NCBI RefSeq assembly: GCF_030823375.1
Contig: NZ_JAUSXB010000001.1
Coordinates: forward strand, 3,472,001-3,536,000
Reading direction: 5' to 3'
Length of the DNA: 64,000 bases
Source: Pseudarthrobacter siccitolerans
Lineage (GTDB): Bacteria > Actinomycetota > Actinomycetes > Actinomycetales > Micrococcaceae
The translations under genes were made by a program, and so were the position numbers. Numbering within the stretch: position 1 is the first letter of the stretch; every line of letters begins with the position of its first letter. The notes beneath the pieces are model-generated. The model saw only the letters and a list, made by a program, of their open reading frames with translations. It made no database searches and was not told where the DNA came from. This document shows positions 7,767 through 16,391 of this stretch, piece by piece.

Positions 7767-8624
7767 TTAGCGCGGGCCGCCCTGCCACAGGGCATCGAAC
7801 GGTGCGCCCGAGGCCACGCGGTTCCGGATTCCGGCGGTGACGAAGGCCTTCGCCGCGCGTGCGGCCTCCAGCGGCGCCGCACCCTTGGCAAGCTCGGCGG
7901 TCACGGCGGCTGCGAGGGAGCAGCCGGCACCGGACACGGCCACCTCGCCCACCTTCTCCGCGCGCAGCACCTCGAGGGTTTCGCCGTCATAGAAAACGTC
8001 GACGGCGTCCGGGCCTTCCAGCCGCACCCCGCCCTTGGCGAGCACCGCCGCACCGCTGATTTCGTGGATGCGGACGGCCGCCGCCTTCAGCGACTCCACG
8101 TCCGTGATCGTCAGGCCGGACAGGGACTCGGCCTCGAAATGGTTCGGTGTCACAAACGTGGCCAGCGGAAGGATCTGCGCCTTGAGCGCCTGGTCCGTGT
8201 CCAGCGCGTGCCCGGGCTCCTGGCCCTTGCAGATCAACACGGGATCCAGGACCACGTTGCGGAACTGGCCGCCGTCGAGGGCGCCCGCCACGGTGCTGAT
8301 GGTCGCCGGGCTGCCCAGCATGCCGATCTTCACCGTGTCCAGCACGGAGGGCGCGCCGGACGACGGGCCGTACGCCGCCGTGGTCGCCTCCAGCTGGTCG
8401 GCAATCACCTGCTGGTCCACCGGCACAAAGCGGTGGTTCCAGCTGTCGTTCGGGTTGAAGGACACGATGCAGGTCAGGTTGGCGATGCCAAAGACCCCCA
8501 GCTCCTGGAAGGTCTTCAGGTCTGCCTGCGCGCCGGCACCGCCGGTGGCTTCGGAACCGGCGATCGTCAGGACGACGGCGGGAGCTGCAGCGGGGGACTG
8601 GACATCGGCGGTAACGGAAGTCAT
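7767..8624 (-). CDS. pdxK: Pyridoxal kinase of the ThiD-like two-cysteine class
   Basis: 285-residue ribokinase-fold kinase. The ThiD/PdxK N-terminus is clear (LTIAGSEATGGAGAQADLKTFQE). The NPNDSWNH loop matches Bacillus subtilis PdxK rather than HMP kinases. In place of the usual GTGD catalytic Asp it has GAGC (Cys235), and the lid has LDPVLICKG with Cys132. This Cys pair is the mark of the ThiD-like pyridoxal kinases described in Staphylococcus and Bacillus. Expected reaction: phosphorylation of pyridoxal/pyridoxine to salvage vitamin B6. A role in HMP phosphorylation cannot be excluded. It stands alone, without thiamine genes nearby. Confidence 0.75.
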   Translation of the reverse strand: MTSVTADVQSPAAAPAVVLTIAGSEATGGAGAQADLKTFQELGVFGIANLTCIVSFNPNDSWNHRFVPVDQQVIADQLEATTAAYGPSSGAPSVLDTVKIGMLGSPATISTVAGALDGGQFRNVVLDPVLICKGQEPGHALDTDQALKAQILPLATFVTPNHFEAESLSGLTITDVESLKAAAVRIHEISGAAVLAKGGVRLEGPDAVDVFYDGETLEVLRAEKVGEVAVSGAGCSLAAAVTAELAKGAAPLEAARAAKAFVTAGIRNRVASGAPFDALWQGGPR

Positions 8625-8735
8625 GGCACCATCCTGCCATCCGGCGCCGGCCGCCCGCCTTGTGTGTCTGAACAGCGCCTTTCCCTGAACCCGTTCAATG
8701 CGACAACGGGGCCGGAATTCTTGCCCAAGGAGCCT

Positions 8736-9485
8736 TCAGGCCTTGAGTGTGGCGTCGAGCAGGGCCCGCAGCTCCCGGAAATGACGCTCCGTAGCCTCCG
8801 GATGGAAGGCTGAGGTGTCTGCCATCGAGTAGCCGTGGGATGCGCCGGGGTAGATCTCGTTCGATGCTTCAAGGCCCGCAGCCTGGAGCGCCTCACCCAG
8901 CCGGGCGACGGCGTCGGGGGCCATGCTCTGGTCATGGTCCGCGTGGCCGAACACAAACCGGGCGCGGGCGTTGCCCAGGGCCAGGTGGGGGCTGTCCGGG
9001 GCGTCCGTCGCCAGGCCGCCGCCATGGAAACCGCCACACGCCGCCACCACGTCCGGCCGTGCGGTGGCGGTACGCACCGCAAGCCTGGCTCCCATGCAGT
9101 AGCCGAAGGCACCGATGGGACCCGGCGCTGCGCCGTCGATCGCCCCAAGCGCCTTGACCCACGCATCGATGTCAGCCACGGCTTTGTCCGGAGTGAGGCG
9201 GCCCACCCGCGGGAACGCGGCCTTGCCGGCGGCCGCCCTGCCCTCCGCCGTGGCCATGTCCGCCGCAGGAGCGAGCTCGCCGGCCTTGCCTTCCCGGTAA
9301 AAGACGTTCGGGGCCAGGACAACGTAGCCCCAGTCGGCCACCCGCTGGGCCATGTCCTGGATGCGGGGGCGCAGGCCGAACGCGTCCATGTAGAGGATTA
9401 CGCCCGGAAAGGGGCCGGTGCCAGTGGACGGACGGGCCACCAGGGCTTCGGCGGTGCCTGCTGCGGCGGGGATTTCGATGAGCAT
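8736..9485 (-). CDS. Dienelactone hydrolase family alpha/beta hydrolase
   Basis: 249 residues with the DLH triad visible: nucleophile Cys130 in GYCMGAR (the cysteine form typical of dienelactone hydrolases), Asp in GHADHDQ around 183-185, and His217 in GASHGY. The N-terminal PGVILYMDAFGLRPRIQDMAQR segment is also family-typical. The natural substrate is unclear, because no chlorocatechol genes are near; many homologues act as general carboxyl esterases. Confidence 0.85.
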   Translation of the reverse strand: MLIEIPAAAGTAEALVARPSTGTGPFPGVILYMDAFGLRPRIQDMAQRVADWGYVVLAPNVFYREGKAGELAPAADMATAEGRAAAGKAAFPRVGRLTPDKAVADIDAWVKALGAIDGAAPGPIGAFGYCMGARLAVRTATARPDVVAACGGFHGGGLATDAPDSPHLALGNARARFVFGHADHDQSMAPDAVARLGEALQAAGLEASNEIYPGASHGYSMADTSAFHPEATERHFRELRALLDATLKA

Positions 9486-9521
9486 CCGCTCAGGATATCG
9501 GAACCGGCATGGGCGCCCTGC

Positions 9522-10862
9522 TCATGAGTAATACCGGCCCAGGGTCTCGGCCTTGAACTCGAAGAAGGTGCCGGCTTCGATGGCCAGCCGTGCATCGTCC
9601 ACCATCTTCACCACGAACCGCTCATTGTGGATGGAGATCAGCGTGGCGGAGACCATCTCCTTGGCCTTGAACAGGTGGTGGATGTACGCCCGCGAGTAAT
9701 GGGTGCACGCGTAGCAATCGCAGCCCTCCTGGAGCGGGCCGAAATCGCGCTTGTACTTGGCGCCCGAAAGGTTGAAGCGGCCCTGCGGCGTGTAGAACGC
9801 GGAGTTCCGGGCCACGCGGGTAGGTGAGACGCAGTCGAAAGTGTCTGCGCCGTTTTCGATGGCCGTGAAGATATCGTCCGGCTCGGAGATGCCCAGCAGA
9901 TGGCGCGGTTTGTCCTCCGGCAGTTCCTCGTTGCACCACCGGACGATCGTGCCCAGGTTCTCCTTCTCGAGGGCCCCGCCGATGCCGAAACCGTCAAATG
10001 GCATGGCGCCCAGATCCCGGCAGGCTTTCCGGCGCAGGTCCTCGTACTGGGCCCCCTGGATCACGCCGAACAGTGCCTGGTACGGCTTGCCCTCACGGGC
10101 CGAGGTCAGCCGGAAGTGCTCCTCGATGCAGCGCAGCGCCCACAGCCGCGTTCGCTCCAGCGATTCCTCCTGGTACCCGCGGGAGTTCTGCAGGGTGGTC
10201 AGCTCGTCGAAGGCGAACATGATGTCCGCGCCGATCTGGTGCTGGACCCGCATCGAGATCTCGGGGGAGAAGCGGTGCTTGTCACCGTTCAGGTGGCTCT
10301 TGAACCAGACGCCGTCGTCGTCGATATGGGCCAGGCGTTCCTTGCCGGGAGCTACGGCGTCATCGGGCCCGGAAGCGTCCACCGATTTCATGTCGATGAC
10401 TTTCTTGAACCCCGAGCCCAGGCTCATCACCTGGAATCCGCCGGAGTCCGTGAACGTGGGCCCGGACCAGTTCATGAACGCGCCGAGGCCGCCGGCTTCA
10501 TCGAGGATGTCCGCTCCCGGCTGCAGGTACAGGTGGTAGGCGTTGGCCAGCAGTGCCTGCGCGCCAAGGTCAGCCATCGATTCGGGCAGCACCGCCTTCA
10601 CCGTGGCCTTTGTTCCGACGGCGATGAACGCGGGCGTCCGGATTTCTCCGTGGGGCGTCGTGATGGTGCCGGTGCGGCCCAGGAATGCACCGCCGTTGGA
10701 CTCCAGTTGGGCAGCCGACGGCGGGCACGTTTCGGCAAGGCGGGAGCCTACTCGGAAGCCGAACTCGGACTGCCGGGAGAGCGCGCCAGGCAGCGCGGCT
10801 TCCCTGGCTGGGGCAGCCGCCGGGGCAGCGGGGGACGGAGCGGAAACAGGGTTGGCTGGCAC
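9522..10862 (-). CDS. tgt: Queuine/archaeosine-type tRNA-ribosyltransferase
   Basis: 446 residues. Tgt exchanges guanine for a 7-deazaguanine base at position 34 of GUN-anticodon tRNAs. Visible: TPAFIAVGTKATVK near the N-terminus, DSGGFQVMSLG (catalytic Asp region), GISEPDDIF, the second Asp in DTFDCVSPTRVAR, and the zinc site CDCYACTHYSRAYIHHLF. A 50-60 residue Ala/Pro-rich N-terminal extension follows the assigned GTG start at 10862, which has no clear ribosome binding site; a later start is possible. No queuosine synthesis genes are near, consistent with salvage of queuine or a precursor. Confidence 0.9.
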   Translation of the reverse strand: MPANPVSAPSPAAPAAAPAREAALPGALSRQSEFGFRVGSRLAETCPPSAAQLESNGGAFLGRTGTITTPHGEIRTPAFIAVGTKATVKAVLPESMADLGAQALLANAYHLYLQPGADILDEAGGLGAFMNWSGPTFTDSGGFQVMSLGSGFKKVIDMKSVDASGPDDAVAPGKERLAHIDDDGVWFKSHLNGDKHRFSPEISMRVQHQIGADIMFAFDELTTLQNSRGYQEESLERTRLWALRCIEEHFRLTSAREGKPYQALFGVIQGAQYEDLRRKACRDLGAMPFDGFGIGGALEKENLGTIVRWCNEELPEDKPRHLLGISEPDDIFTAIENGADTFDCVSPTRVARNSAFYTPQGRFNLSGAKYKRDFGPLQEGCDCYACTHYSRAYIHHLFKAKEMVSATLISIHNERFVVKMVDDARLAIEAGTFFEFKAETLGRYYS

Positions 10863-10894
10863 CGTACCAGTGTGCCAGCAATCGGGCAGGTCCC

Positions 10895-11620
10895 TCAGCT
10901 CACCGGTTCTGATGTGGGGTAGTTCTCAGCCCGCCAGGAGTCCCAGGATGTGCGGATCGCGTCCACCCTGGCGGCACCCAGGCCGTAGGTGGAAACAATC
11001 ACCAGCGATCCGCCGTCGGGCCGGACGTCCGCGATTTTTGGCTGGTCGGCAACTATCAGCAGGCCGTCGCCGCGATCCGCGTAGCTGTGGACCGTGAGGC
11101 CCACCTGGTGATTGCTCCGGTACCAGACTTTCCCGGAGATCTTCTCGCCGGTGGCCAATGTCAGCCCGTAGTCCTCGCCCGGCGCCGGCACATCCGAGAG
11201 GCCGAGCTTTTCAATGCCGGAGCCTGGTCCGCCGGGAACTTGCAGGAACAAGGTGTGGCGCTTGCCGTGCGGGTGGTGTTCCAAGGCGAAACGGAGTTGC
11301 TGCAGGAATGTCAGCCAGCCCTGGGTGATGTCCTCGTCCCACGCAGCCCATTCCGAATTGTGGTCCAGCGCTGCCCGGGTGATGCTAACGCGGGTTCCGT
11401 TGGGCTCCGGATGGAGCTCGAAGACGTCGCCGCCGTGGACCGTGAAGCTCGTGTGGTCCGGTGATTCCTCTTCGTCCCCGGAAAAGTAGATCTGATTGAT
11501 CTCGGCGTCCAGGTCCTCGGCCTGCCAGCCGTGCCATTGGGCCACCCTGGCCGGTTCGCGCAGCATCGTCCAGACCTGCGGCGCGTCAGCATTGATCACA
11601 ACGCTCAGATTGTTCGTCAT
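10895..11620 (-). CDS. SRPBCC (START-like) domain protein
   Basis: 241 residues. The N-terminal part (LSVVINADAPQVWTMLREPARVAQWHGW) and the later WAAWDEDITQGWLTFLQQL segment are typical of AHSA1/Bet v1-like SRPBCC proteins, which hold a hydrophobic ligand in a helix-grip pocket. The C-terminal half (about 140-241) continues into a second, beta-rich region with LVIVSTYG that I do not recognise. The function is unknown; the gene stands alone between tgt and a hypothetical gene. Confidence 0.75.
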   Translation of the reverse strand: MTNNLSVVINADAPQVWTMLREPARVAQWHGWQAEDLDAEINQIYFSGDEEESPDHTSFTVHGGDVFELHPEPNGTRVSITRAALDHNSEWAAWDEDITQGWLTFLQQLRFALEHHPHGKRHTLFLQVPGGPGSGIEKLGLSDVPAPGEDYGLTLATGEKISGKVWYRSNHQVGLTVHSYADRGDGLLIVADQPKIADVRPDGGSLVIVSTYGLGAARVDAIRTSWDSWRAENYPTSEPVS

Positions 11621-11680
11621 AGCCCCGAATGTACAACTCCGGCCCGGCGCCGGATAGGGGTTATTTGTTCACGGCCGAAG

Positions 11681-12697
11681 TCAGGCCCGGACGGCCTCAA
11701 GTTCGTTGCTGATGCGGCGCTCAAGCTCACCCGGACCGATGGTTTCCGAGCCTCCGTGGGCCCGCAGGAACAGCAGGGATTCGAGCCGCAGGAGCCGCCA
11801 TTCCCGCTCGGCGTCATGATTGGAGTTGTCGATGGACCGGAAGATTTCCTTGTCGTACAGGTTGGGCTCGTTGAGCGAGCGCTGCCGGACCTTGGCCGCC
11901 ATCCTGGCCTTGAAGGCGTCCGTTTCCTGGTTTTCCGGGGTGCGGATCAGCTTCTCGTAGACCTCCGCCCGCTCCTCCTGGCCGTTCTGCCGGCAGATGT
12001 AGCTGGCCAGGGCCAGGGAGGCTTCCACGGAGGCCCACCGGCCGGGATTCCCGTCATATGGCAGGACGTTAAGCAGGTCCGCGACGGCCAACGAACCATC
12101 GGCGTCCTTGAGGGTGACAAACAGTTCGTGCGCGAGGTCGCTGAGGTCCTTAAGGCAGCTGCCCGACTTGAAGTTGACCCCTTTCGCCAGCCGGTCGGCC
12201 AGCAGCAGAACGCCCTCCGCATCCGGGTGGGCTTCGGCCGCAGCTTCCACCACTGATTCCGGCGTACCCTTCGGCGCCGGGATCAGGGCGAGTTCCTCCT
12301 CGCCGGGGCCGGTTGCCGCCGGGGGAACCGGGGGCAAGGGAGGTACGACGACGGCGGGGGCCGCAGGTGCCGCAGCCGCCTCTTCGCCGGGCTGCCCGGG
12401 CGTGGCTTCCCCTGCCGGCCCAACCACCTCGACCGGACCGGCCTGCAGCGGAAGCTGCGTGACGGCGTCGGCCTCTCCGCCCACAACAGTCACCGCGGTG
12501 CCCACGGCGATGCGCAGGGTCCCGCCGCCTGACAGGCTGGCGAGTACCAGTGCCGGCGCGCCGAAGTCGTCTGATTCAAGCTCAACCTGGCTGATTTCCG
12601 CTGTCCGCTCACCGCCGGGCAGCAGGATGTGGCTGCCGGTGGTCAGAGATCCAGCCTGCTGTTCGCTGTAGTTACGGGCGGCTGGTGTTTCGGTCAT
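11681..12697 (-). CDS. Hypothetical protein with Pro/Ala linker
   Basis: 338 residues in two parts. Residues 1-100 are beta-rich (GSHILLPGGERTAEISQVELESDD) and may be a small beta-barrel. A Pro/Ala-rich linker (about 100-140, PAAPAVVVPPLPPVPPAA) leads to a helical region with repeat-like helices (LAKGVNFKSGSCLKDLSDLAHELFV; LASYICRQNGQEERAEVYEKLI). No family recognised with certainty. Upstream ATG at 12697 has a reasonable position and no competing start. Confidence 0.65.
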   Translation of the reverse strand: MTETPAARNYSEQQAGSLTTGSHILLPGGERTAEISQVELESDDFGAPALVLASLSGGGTLRIAVGTAVTVVGGEADAVTQLPLQAGPVEVVGPAGEATPGQPGEEAAAAPAAPAVVVPPLPPVPPAATGPGEEELALIPAPKGTPESVVEAAAEAHPDAEGVLLLADRLAKGVNFKSGSCLKDLSDLAHELFVTLKDADGSLAVADLLNVLPYDGNPGRWASVEASLALASYICRQNGQEERAEVYEKLIRTPENQETDAFKARMAAKVRQRSLNEPNLYDKEIFRSIDNSNHDAEREWRLLRLESLLFLRAHGGSETIGPGELERRISNELEAVRA

Positions 12698-12784
12698 GGG
12701 AGTCCTTAAGTTCTCTTGCGGTCCGCCCTACAGTCTACAAAGGAGGGCACCGGAAGTCGGGGACGCCGGGTGCGGCCGAGGGTG

Positions 12785-13324
12785 TCAGAACCCCACGCCC
12801 GCGAAGGCCAGCGCCTGCCGGATCAGGCCGCCGCGGCCGCCCGTGAACTCCAGCTGCACGCCGGGGCTCAGCACTTCCTCGGGGGTCATCCAGGTCAGCT
12901 CCAGTGCGTCCTGGCGTGGCTCGCATTCGCCCGTCACCGGGATCACGTAGGCCAGGGACACGGCGTGTTGCCGCTCATCGGTGAAACCGGTCTGGGACGG
13001 GGCCGGGAAGTACTCCGCCACCGTGAAGGGGACCGGGCTGATGGGCAGCTGCGGGAACGCCAGCGGACCAAGGTCCTTCTCCATGTGCCGGAGCAGGGCT
13101 GCCCGGATGGTCTCGCGGTAGATGACCCGCCCGGACACCAGCGAGCGGACCATGGTGCCGTCCTCGTCAGCCTGGAGCAGGGTTCCCACTTCGTTGACGA
13201 AACCCAGCGGATCCAGCCGGACAGGCACAGCCTCGACGTACACCATGGGCAGCCGCCCGCGCGCCTCAAAAAGGTCTTCTTCGGAGAGCCAGCCGGGATT
13301 CGGGTCAGGTGTGCGCACGTTCAT
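12785..13324 (-). CDS. DUF4916 / Nudix-like protein with degenerate Nudix box
   Basis: 179 residues of the actinobacterial Nudix-like family (DUF4916 type). The stretch SGRVIYRETIRAALLRHMEKDLG lines up with the Nudix box G-x5-E-x7-R-E-U-x-E-E-x-G. Here the E after R is His, and the E-E metal pair is Lys-Asp. The loss of these metal-binding glutamates suggests no or changed hydrolase activity. Eight bases separate it from the VOC gene end, so they are close neighbours on one strand. Confidence 0.7.
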   Translation of the reverse strand: MNVRTPDPNPGWLSEEDLFEARGRLPMVYVEAVPVRLDPLGFVNEVGTLLQADEDGTMVRSLVSGRVIYRETIRAALLRHMEKDLGPLAFPQLPISPVPFTVAEYFPAPSQTGFTDERQHAVSLAYVIPVTGECEPRQDALELTWMTPEEVLSPGVQLEFTGGRGGLIRQALAFAGVGF

Positions 13325-13333
13325 GCTTAAGTT

Positions 13334-14068
13334 CTACCCCATGGGACGGCGCTCGGAGATCCACACCGTGGCCGGCACGTGGGCCGTGCCGGGCCCGGCG
13401 TCCGGGTTGGGCACGTGGAGGGTGCTCCCAAAGGCCTCCTCGGTCATGGTTGCCTCAAAGCCCGCGGCGGCGAGGCGGACCCGCAACGGTTCCAGGCCGC
13501 CGTCGTACTCAAAGCCCAACCCGGGGCGTGGCGGGCCCGCTGCCGGACGCACCAGCAGGACCCCTCCGTTCTTGGCCGTGAAGTCGGCGGTTTCGTCAGC
13601 GTCAGGCACCGGGCGCGGACGGGCGCCGATGTGCTGCAGCGTCCGGGCTGCCGCCGCGGCGTCCTCGGTGAACCAGACCCCGACGACGGCGAGGGCCGCG
13701 TCGGCATCAGCGCACTGGGCCATGTGGGCGGCATGGTCAGCCAGGAAAGTGAATCCGTCCGGCGCAGTGATCCTGCAGGTTTCGCCGTGGTCCGCCGTGA
13801 TGATTTCCGCGGGTGAGGTTCCATCGTCCTGGGCCGAGAGGTTGGTGCGGCGGGCGAACTCGGCGAGATCACCCACCTCCACTGTGAACGCGGTGGTTCC
13901 GTCCTCTTCGGCTCCGTCCGGTACTTCATGGAGGGCAAGACGGCCCGAACCGGAGTCAAAGACGCGGAACCCGCCGTCGCCCTCGGTCAGAACCAGACCC
14001 AGTGTGGTGAGGAGCCGGTCCCAGGACTCGATGGCGGAGGTGAAATGCAGTGGGCGCACGCGGAGCAT
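13334..14068 (-). CDS. VOC (glyoxalase-like) family protein
   Basis: 244 residues from the ATG at 14068; a longer frame reaches 14371 but crosses the divergent gene and has non-coding composition. Two tandem beta-alpha-beta-beta-beta modules are suggested: one starts MLRVRPLHFTSAIESWDRLLTTLGLVL, the next at about residue 120 (ADADAALAVVGVWFTEDAAAAARTLQHIG). This is the vicinal oxygen chelate fold; ligand and activity unknown. Confidence 0.75.
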   Translation of the reverse strand: MLRVRPLHFTSAIESWDRLLTTLGLVLTEGDGGFRVFDSGSGRLALHEVPDGAEEDGTTAFTVEVGDLAEFARRTNLSAQDDGTSPAEIITADHGETCRITAPDGFTFLADHAAHMAQCADADAALAVVGVWFTEDAAAAARTLQHIGARPRPVPDADETADFTAKNGGVLLVRPAAGPPRPGLGFEYDGGLEPLRVRLAAAGFEATMTEEAFGSTLHVPNPDAGPGTAHVPATVWISERRPMG

Positions 14069-14139
14069 TAGTGGTCCTTCGTTTCGGGAAACCGGGTATG
14101 GCCATGTTGCCACGACCGGGACGCAGGCAGAATAGGGCC

Positions 14140-14739
14140 ATGGCTGTTGAACTCGAGGAACTGCTGGTGCCGGACGCCGCCGCCTGGCGTGGCTGGCTGG
14201 AGGAAAACCACAGGACCAGCCCCGGCGTGTGGGTGGTCCTGCACAAGAAGGGCGGGCAGGTGACGGAGTTGGACTACGCCGCCGCCCTTGACGAGGCCCT
14301 GTGCTTCGGCTGGATCGACGGCCAGGGCAAAAGCAGGGACGCAGAAAGCTCCCTCCAGCGGATGACCCCACGCGGACCCAGGAGCGTATGGTCGGCCCGT
14401 AACGTCACGCATGTGGCGCGGCTGGAAGCCGCAGGCCGGATGACCGAGGCGGGCCGGGCAGCCGTGAACGCCGCCAAGGAAGACGGCCGCTGGGACAAGG
14501 CCTATGAGGGGCAGGCGGCGGCCGAAGTTCCGGCGGACCTGGCCGCCGCCATCGCCGCCGTTCCGGCCGCCCAGGCGATGTTCGATGTCCTTACCAAAAC
14601 CAACCGCTTTGCCCTGATTTACCGGACCAACTCGGTCAAACAGGCTGCCACCCGCGAACGTAAAATTGCGGGGTTTGTGGAGATGCTGGCCCGTGGTGAG
14701 GCGCCGTACCCGCAGAAAAAGCGTCCAGCCGGGCTGTAA
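14140..14739 (+). CDS. YdeI/OmpD-associated family protein
   Basis: 199 residues from the ATG at 14140. Family features: W-rich start (AAWRGWLEENHRTSPGVWVVLHKKG), DEALCFGWIDGQGKSRD, RMTPRGPRSVWSARN, and the C-terminal NSVKQAATRERKIAGFVEMLARGE. This family has been linked to bacteriocin resistance in E. coli YdeI but is otherwise uncharacterised. Divergent from the VOC gene (71 bp between). Confidence 0.8.
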   Translation: MAVELEELLVPDAAAWRGWLEENHRTSPGVWVVLHKKGGQVTELDYAAALDEALCFGWIDGQGKSRDAESSLQRMTPRGPRSVWSARNVTHVARLEAAGRMTEAGRAAVNAAKEDGRWDKAYEGQAAAEVPADLAAAIAAVPAAQAMFDVLTKTNRFALIYRTNSVKQAATRERKIAGFVEMLARGEAPYPQKKRPAGL

Positions 14740-14794
14740 CAGTAATTGGGTCCTTGTGTTCGGACGCCTAGGGTAGAAGGTTTAATTGCGCTGG

Positions 14795-14820
14795 TGCCGC
14801 CTCCTCATCCGGGGGCGGCA
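14795..14820. terminator. Hairpin after the YdeI-like gene
   Basis: TGCCGCC (14795-14801) and GGCGGCA (14814-14820) form a 7-bp GC-rich stem followed by TTTGTGTGTT, 55 bp past the YdeI-like stop. A weak intrinsic terminator is likely. Confidence 0.5.
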
Positions 14821-14849
14821 TTTGTGTGTTCGGCGACGGAACGAAAACC

Positions 14850-15113
14850 ATGATCCGCAACCCCTTCAAAAATCCCAGGCAAACTTTCCCGGGCCGCCCC
14901 CTTTGGTGGCCAGCCGGGCGGCCGTTGCCGCCCTGGTGGTGGTCCTCACCCTGGTGTCCGGCAATGCCGGGAAGGGGCCGGCTGCCACGACGCCGCAGAC
15001 ACTCACCTCGCTCGTCTTTCCGCCGAAGCACCAAGGACGTGGGGCTCGCTGCAGTGGGCGGCTCCGTGAACGTCAAGAACGGCACAGTCACGCCGCTCGC
15101 GGGTATCCGCTGA
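14850..15113 (+). pseudogene. Frameshifted remnant of a small exported protein gene
   Basis: An ATG at 14850 opens MIRNPFKNPRQ in one frame. After about 14890 coding character moves to another frame, which gives a hydrophobic, membrane-like stretch (VASRAAVAALVVVLTLVSG) with strongly G/C third positions. Near 15030 it returns to the first frame (TKDVGLAAVGGSVNVKNG) and stops at 15113. The continuous first-frame translation has a Trp/Pro/Arg-rich middle that looks non-coding. The simplest reading is a small secreted or membrane protein gene broken by two frameshifts. It fills most of the 389-bp gap before the convergent ABC ATPase gene. A sequencing error cannot be excluded. Confidence 0.4.
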
Positions 15114-15128
15114 GGCTTCTGGGACGCG

Positions 15129-16391
15129 TCAGGGTTCGATGGGAAAGGCGACGCCTTCGCCGACTACCCGAAGGCACAGTTCCATCCCGGGCCGGGCGAT
15201 GGAGGCGTTCCAGTGCCGGATGGTGATGATCTCGCCGCCGCCGGGGTAACGGTGGTCGCCTCCGCTGGCAAGTTCCGGGGGAACCGCCAGCTTGAGCCGC
15301 ACGGTGGTTTCCGGACCGAAGTAGTCGGTGTCCACCACCACGCCGCGGATGGGGCCATCCTCGGCGATGCGGATCTGTTCCGGCCGCAGCATCAGCTGGA
15401 CCCTGCCCTGTGCGGGAGGCCGGCGGACGGGGATGCCGCCGAGTGAACAGGTGGCGAGCGAACCTTCCATCCACGCGTCCAGGATGACGGCGTCGCCCAG
15501 GAACTCGGCAGTGGCGCGGTCAGCCGGGCGTGTATAGACCACAAAGGGGTTACCGATCTGCGCAAGCTTCCCGCCGCGCATCACCGCCACCTGGTCGGCG
15601 AAGGACAAAGCTTCAGCCTGGTCATGGGTCACGAGGATGGTGGTCACGCCGGCCTTGTTCAGGACCTTGGCCACTGCCCGCCTGGTGGCTACCCGCAGGC
15701 CGGCGTCGAGGGCGGAGAACGGCTCGTCGAGGAGCATCAGTTCCGGTTCGCGTGCCAGGGCCCGGGCCAGGGCAACGCGCTGCTGCTGGCCGCCCGACAA
15801 CTGGTGGGGGCGCCTCTTGGCCATGTCCGGATCCAGCGACACCATCTCCAGCAGCTCGCGAACACGGTCTTCCACTGCCCTTCGGCCGCCGGGCAGTTTT
15901 GCCGGGTCAAGTCCGAAGGCAACGTTTTTGCCCACGCTCAGGTGGGGGAACAGGGCGCCGTCCTGGGCCACGTAGCCGATGTGCCGTTTGTGCGCCGGTA
16001 CCCAGGCGCCGTCCCCGGCGACCTTCGCACCGTTGAGCGAGATGCTGCCGGTTACCGGATGATCAAACCCTGCGATCAGCCGCAGCAGCGTGGTCTTGCC
16101 AGAGCCGGACGGGCCAACGATGGCGGTGGTGCCGCCCCGGGCGATGGAAAGATTAACGCCCTTGAGGACAGACTGGCTGCCGAAATTCCGGGTGACGTCC
16201 GTGATGACCAGGTGACTGTCCGTGGAGGTAGCCACGGAGGGGGCGACCCGCGGTTCCGGCAGCCGCGAGGGCGCCTGATCGGCCGGTGCTTGATCGGCCG
16301 GTTCTTGATGGGCCGGCACTTGTTGGCTGGGTGCCGTTTGCTTCGCTGCTTTTCGGATCGGGGCTTGTTCGATCGGCGCTTGTTCGATCAC
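15129..16391 (-). CDS. fbpC: Iron(III)-type ABC transporter ATP-binding protein
   Basis: 420 residues. Walker A GPSGSGKTT, signature LSGGQQQRVALARALA, Walker B LMLLDEPFSALD, H-loop VTHDQAEALS, then a C-terminal regulatory OB-type region, as in FbpC/PotA-like ATPases. I place the start at the GTG 16391, which overlaps the permease stop as GTGA; an ATG at 16511 lies inside the permease gene. This start gives an unusual 60-residue N-terminal tail made of repeated IEQAP and ADQAP-like units before the ATPase core at VITDVTRNFG. A later GTG near 16235 would remove the tail but has no ribosome binding site. It completes a three-gene ferric iron importer. Confidence 0.82.
   Translation of the reverse strand: MIEQAPIEQAPIRKAAKQTAPSQQVPAHQEPADQAPADQAPSRLPEPRVAPSVATSTDSHLVITDVTRNFGSQSVLKGVNLSIARGGTTAIVGPSGSGKTTLLRLIAGFDHPVTGSISLNGAKVAGDGAWVPAHKRHIGYVAQDGALFPHLSVGKNVAFGLDPAKLPGGRRAVEDRVRELLEMVSLDPDMAKRRPHQLSGGQQQRVALARALAREPELMLLDEPFSALDAGLRVATRRAVAKVLNKAGVTTILVTHDQAEALSFADQVAVMRGGKLAQIGNPFVVYTRPADRATAEFLGDAVILDAWMEGSLATCSLGGIPVRRPPAQGRVQLMLRPEQIRIAEDGPIRGVVVDTDYFGPETTVRLKLAVPPELASGGDHRYPGGGEIITIRHWNASIARPGMELCLRVVGEGVAFPIEP

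Noticed and set aside
13334..14371. 345-codon frame for the VOC gene
   Set aside because: The first 100 codons lie antisense to the YdeI-like gene and are Arg/Pro-rich; ATG at 14068 is the natural start.
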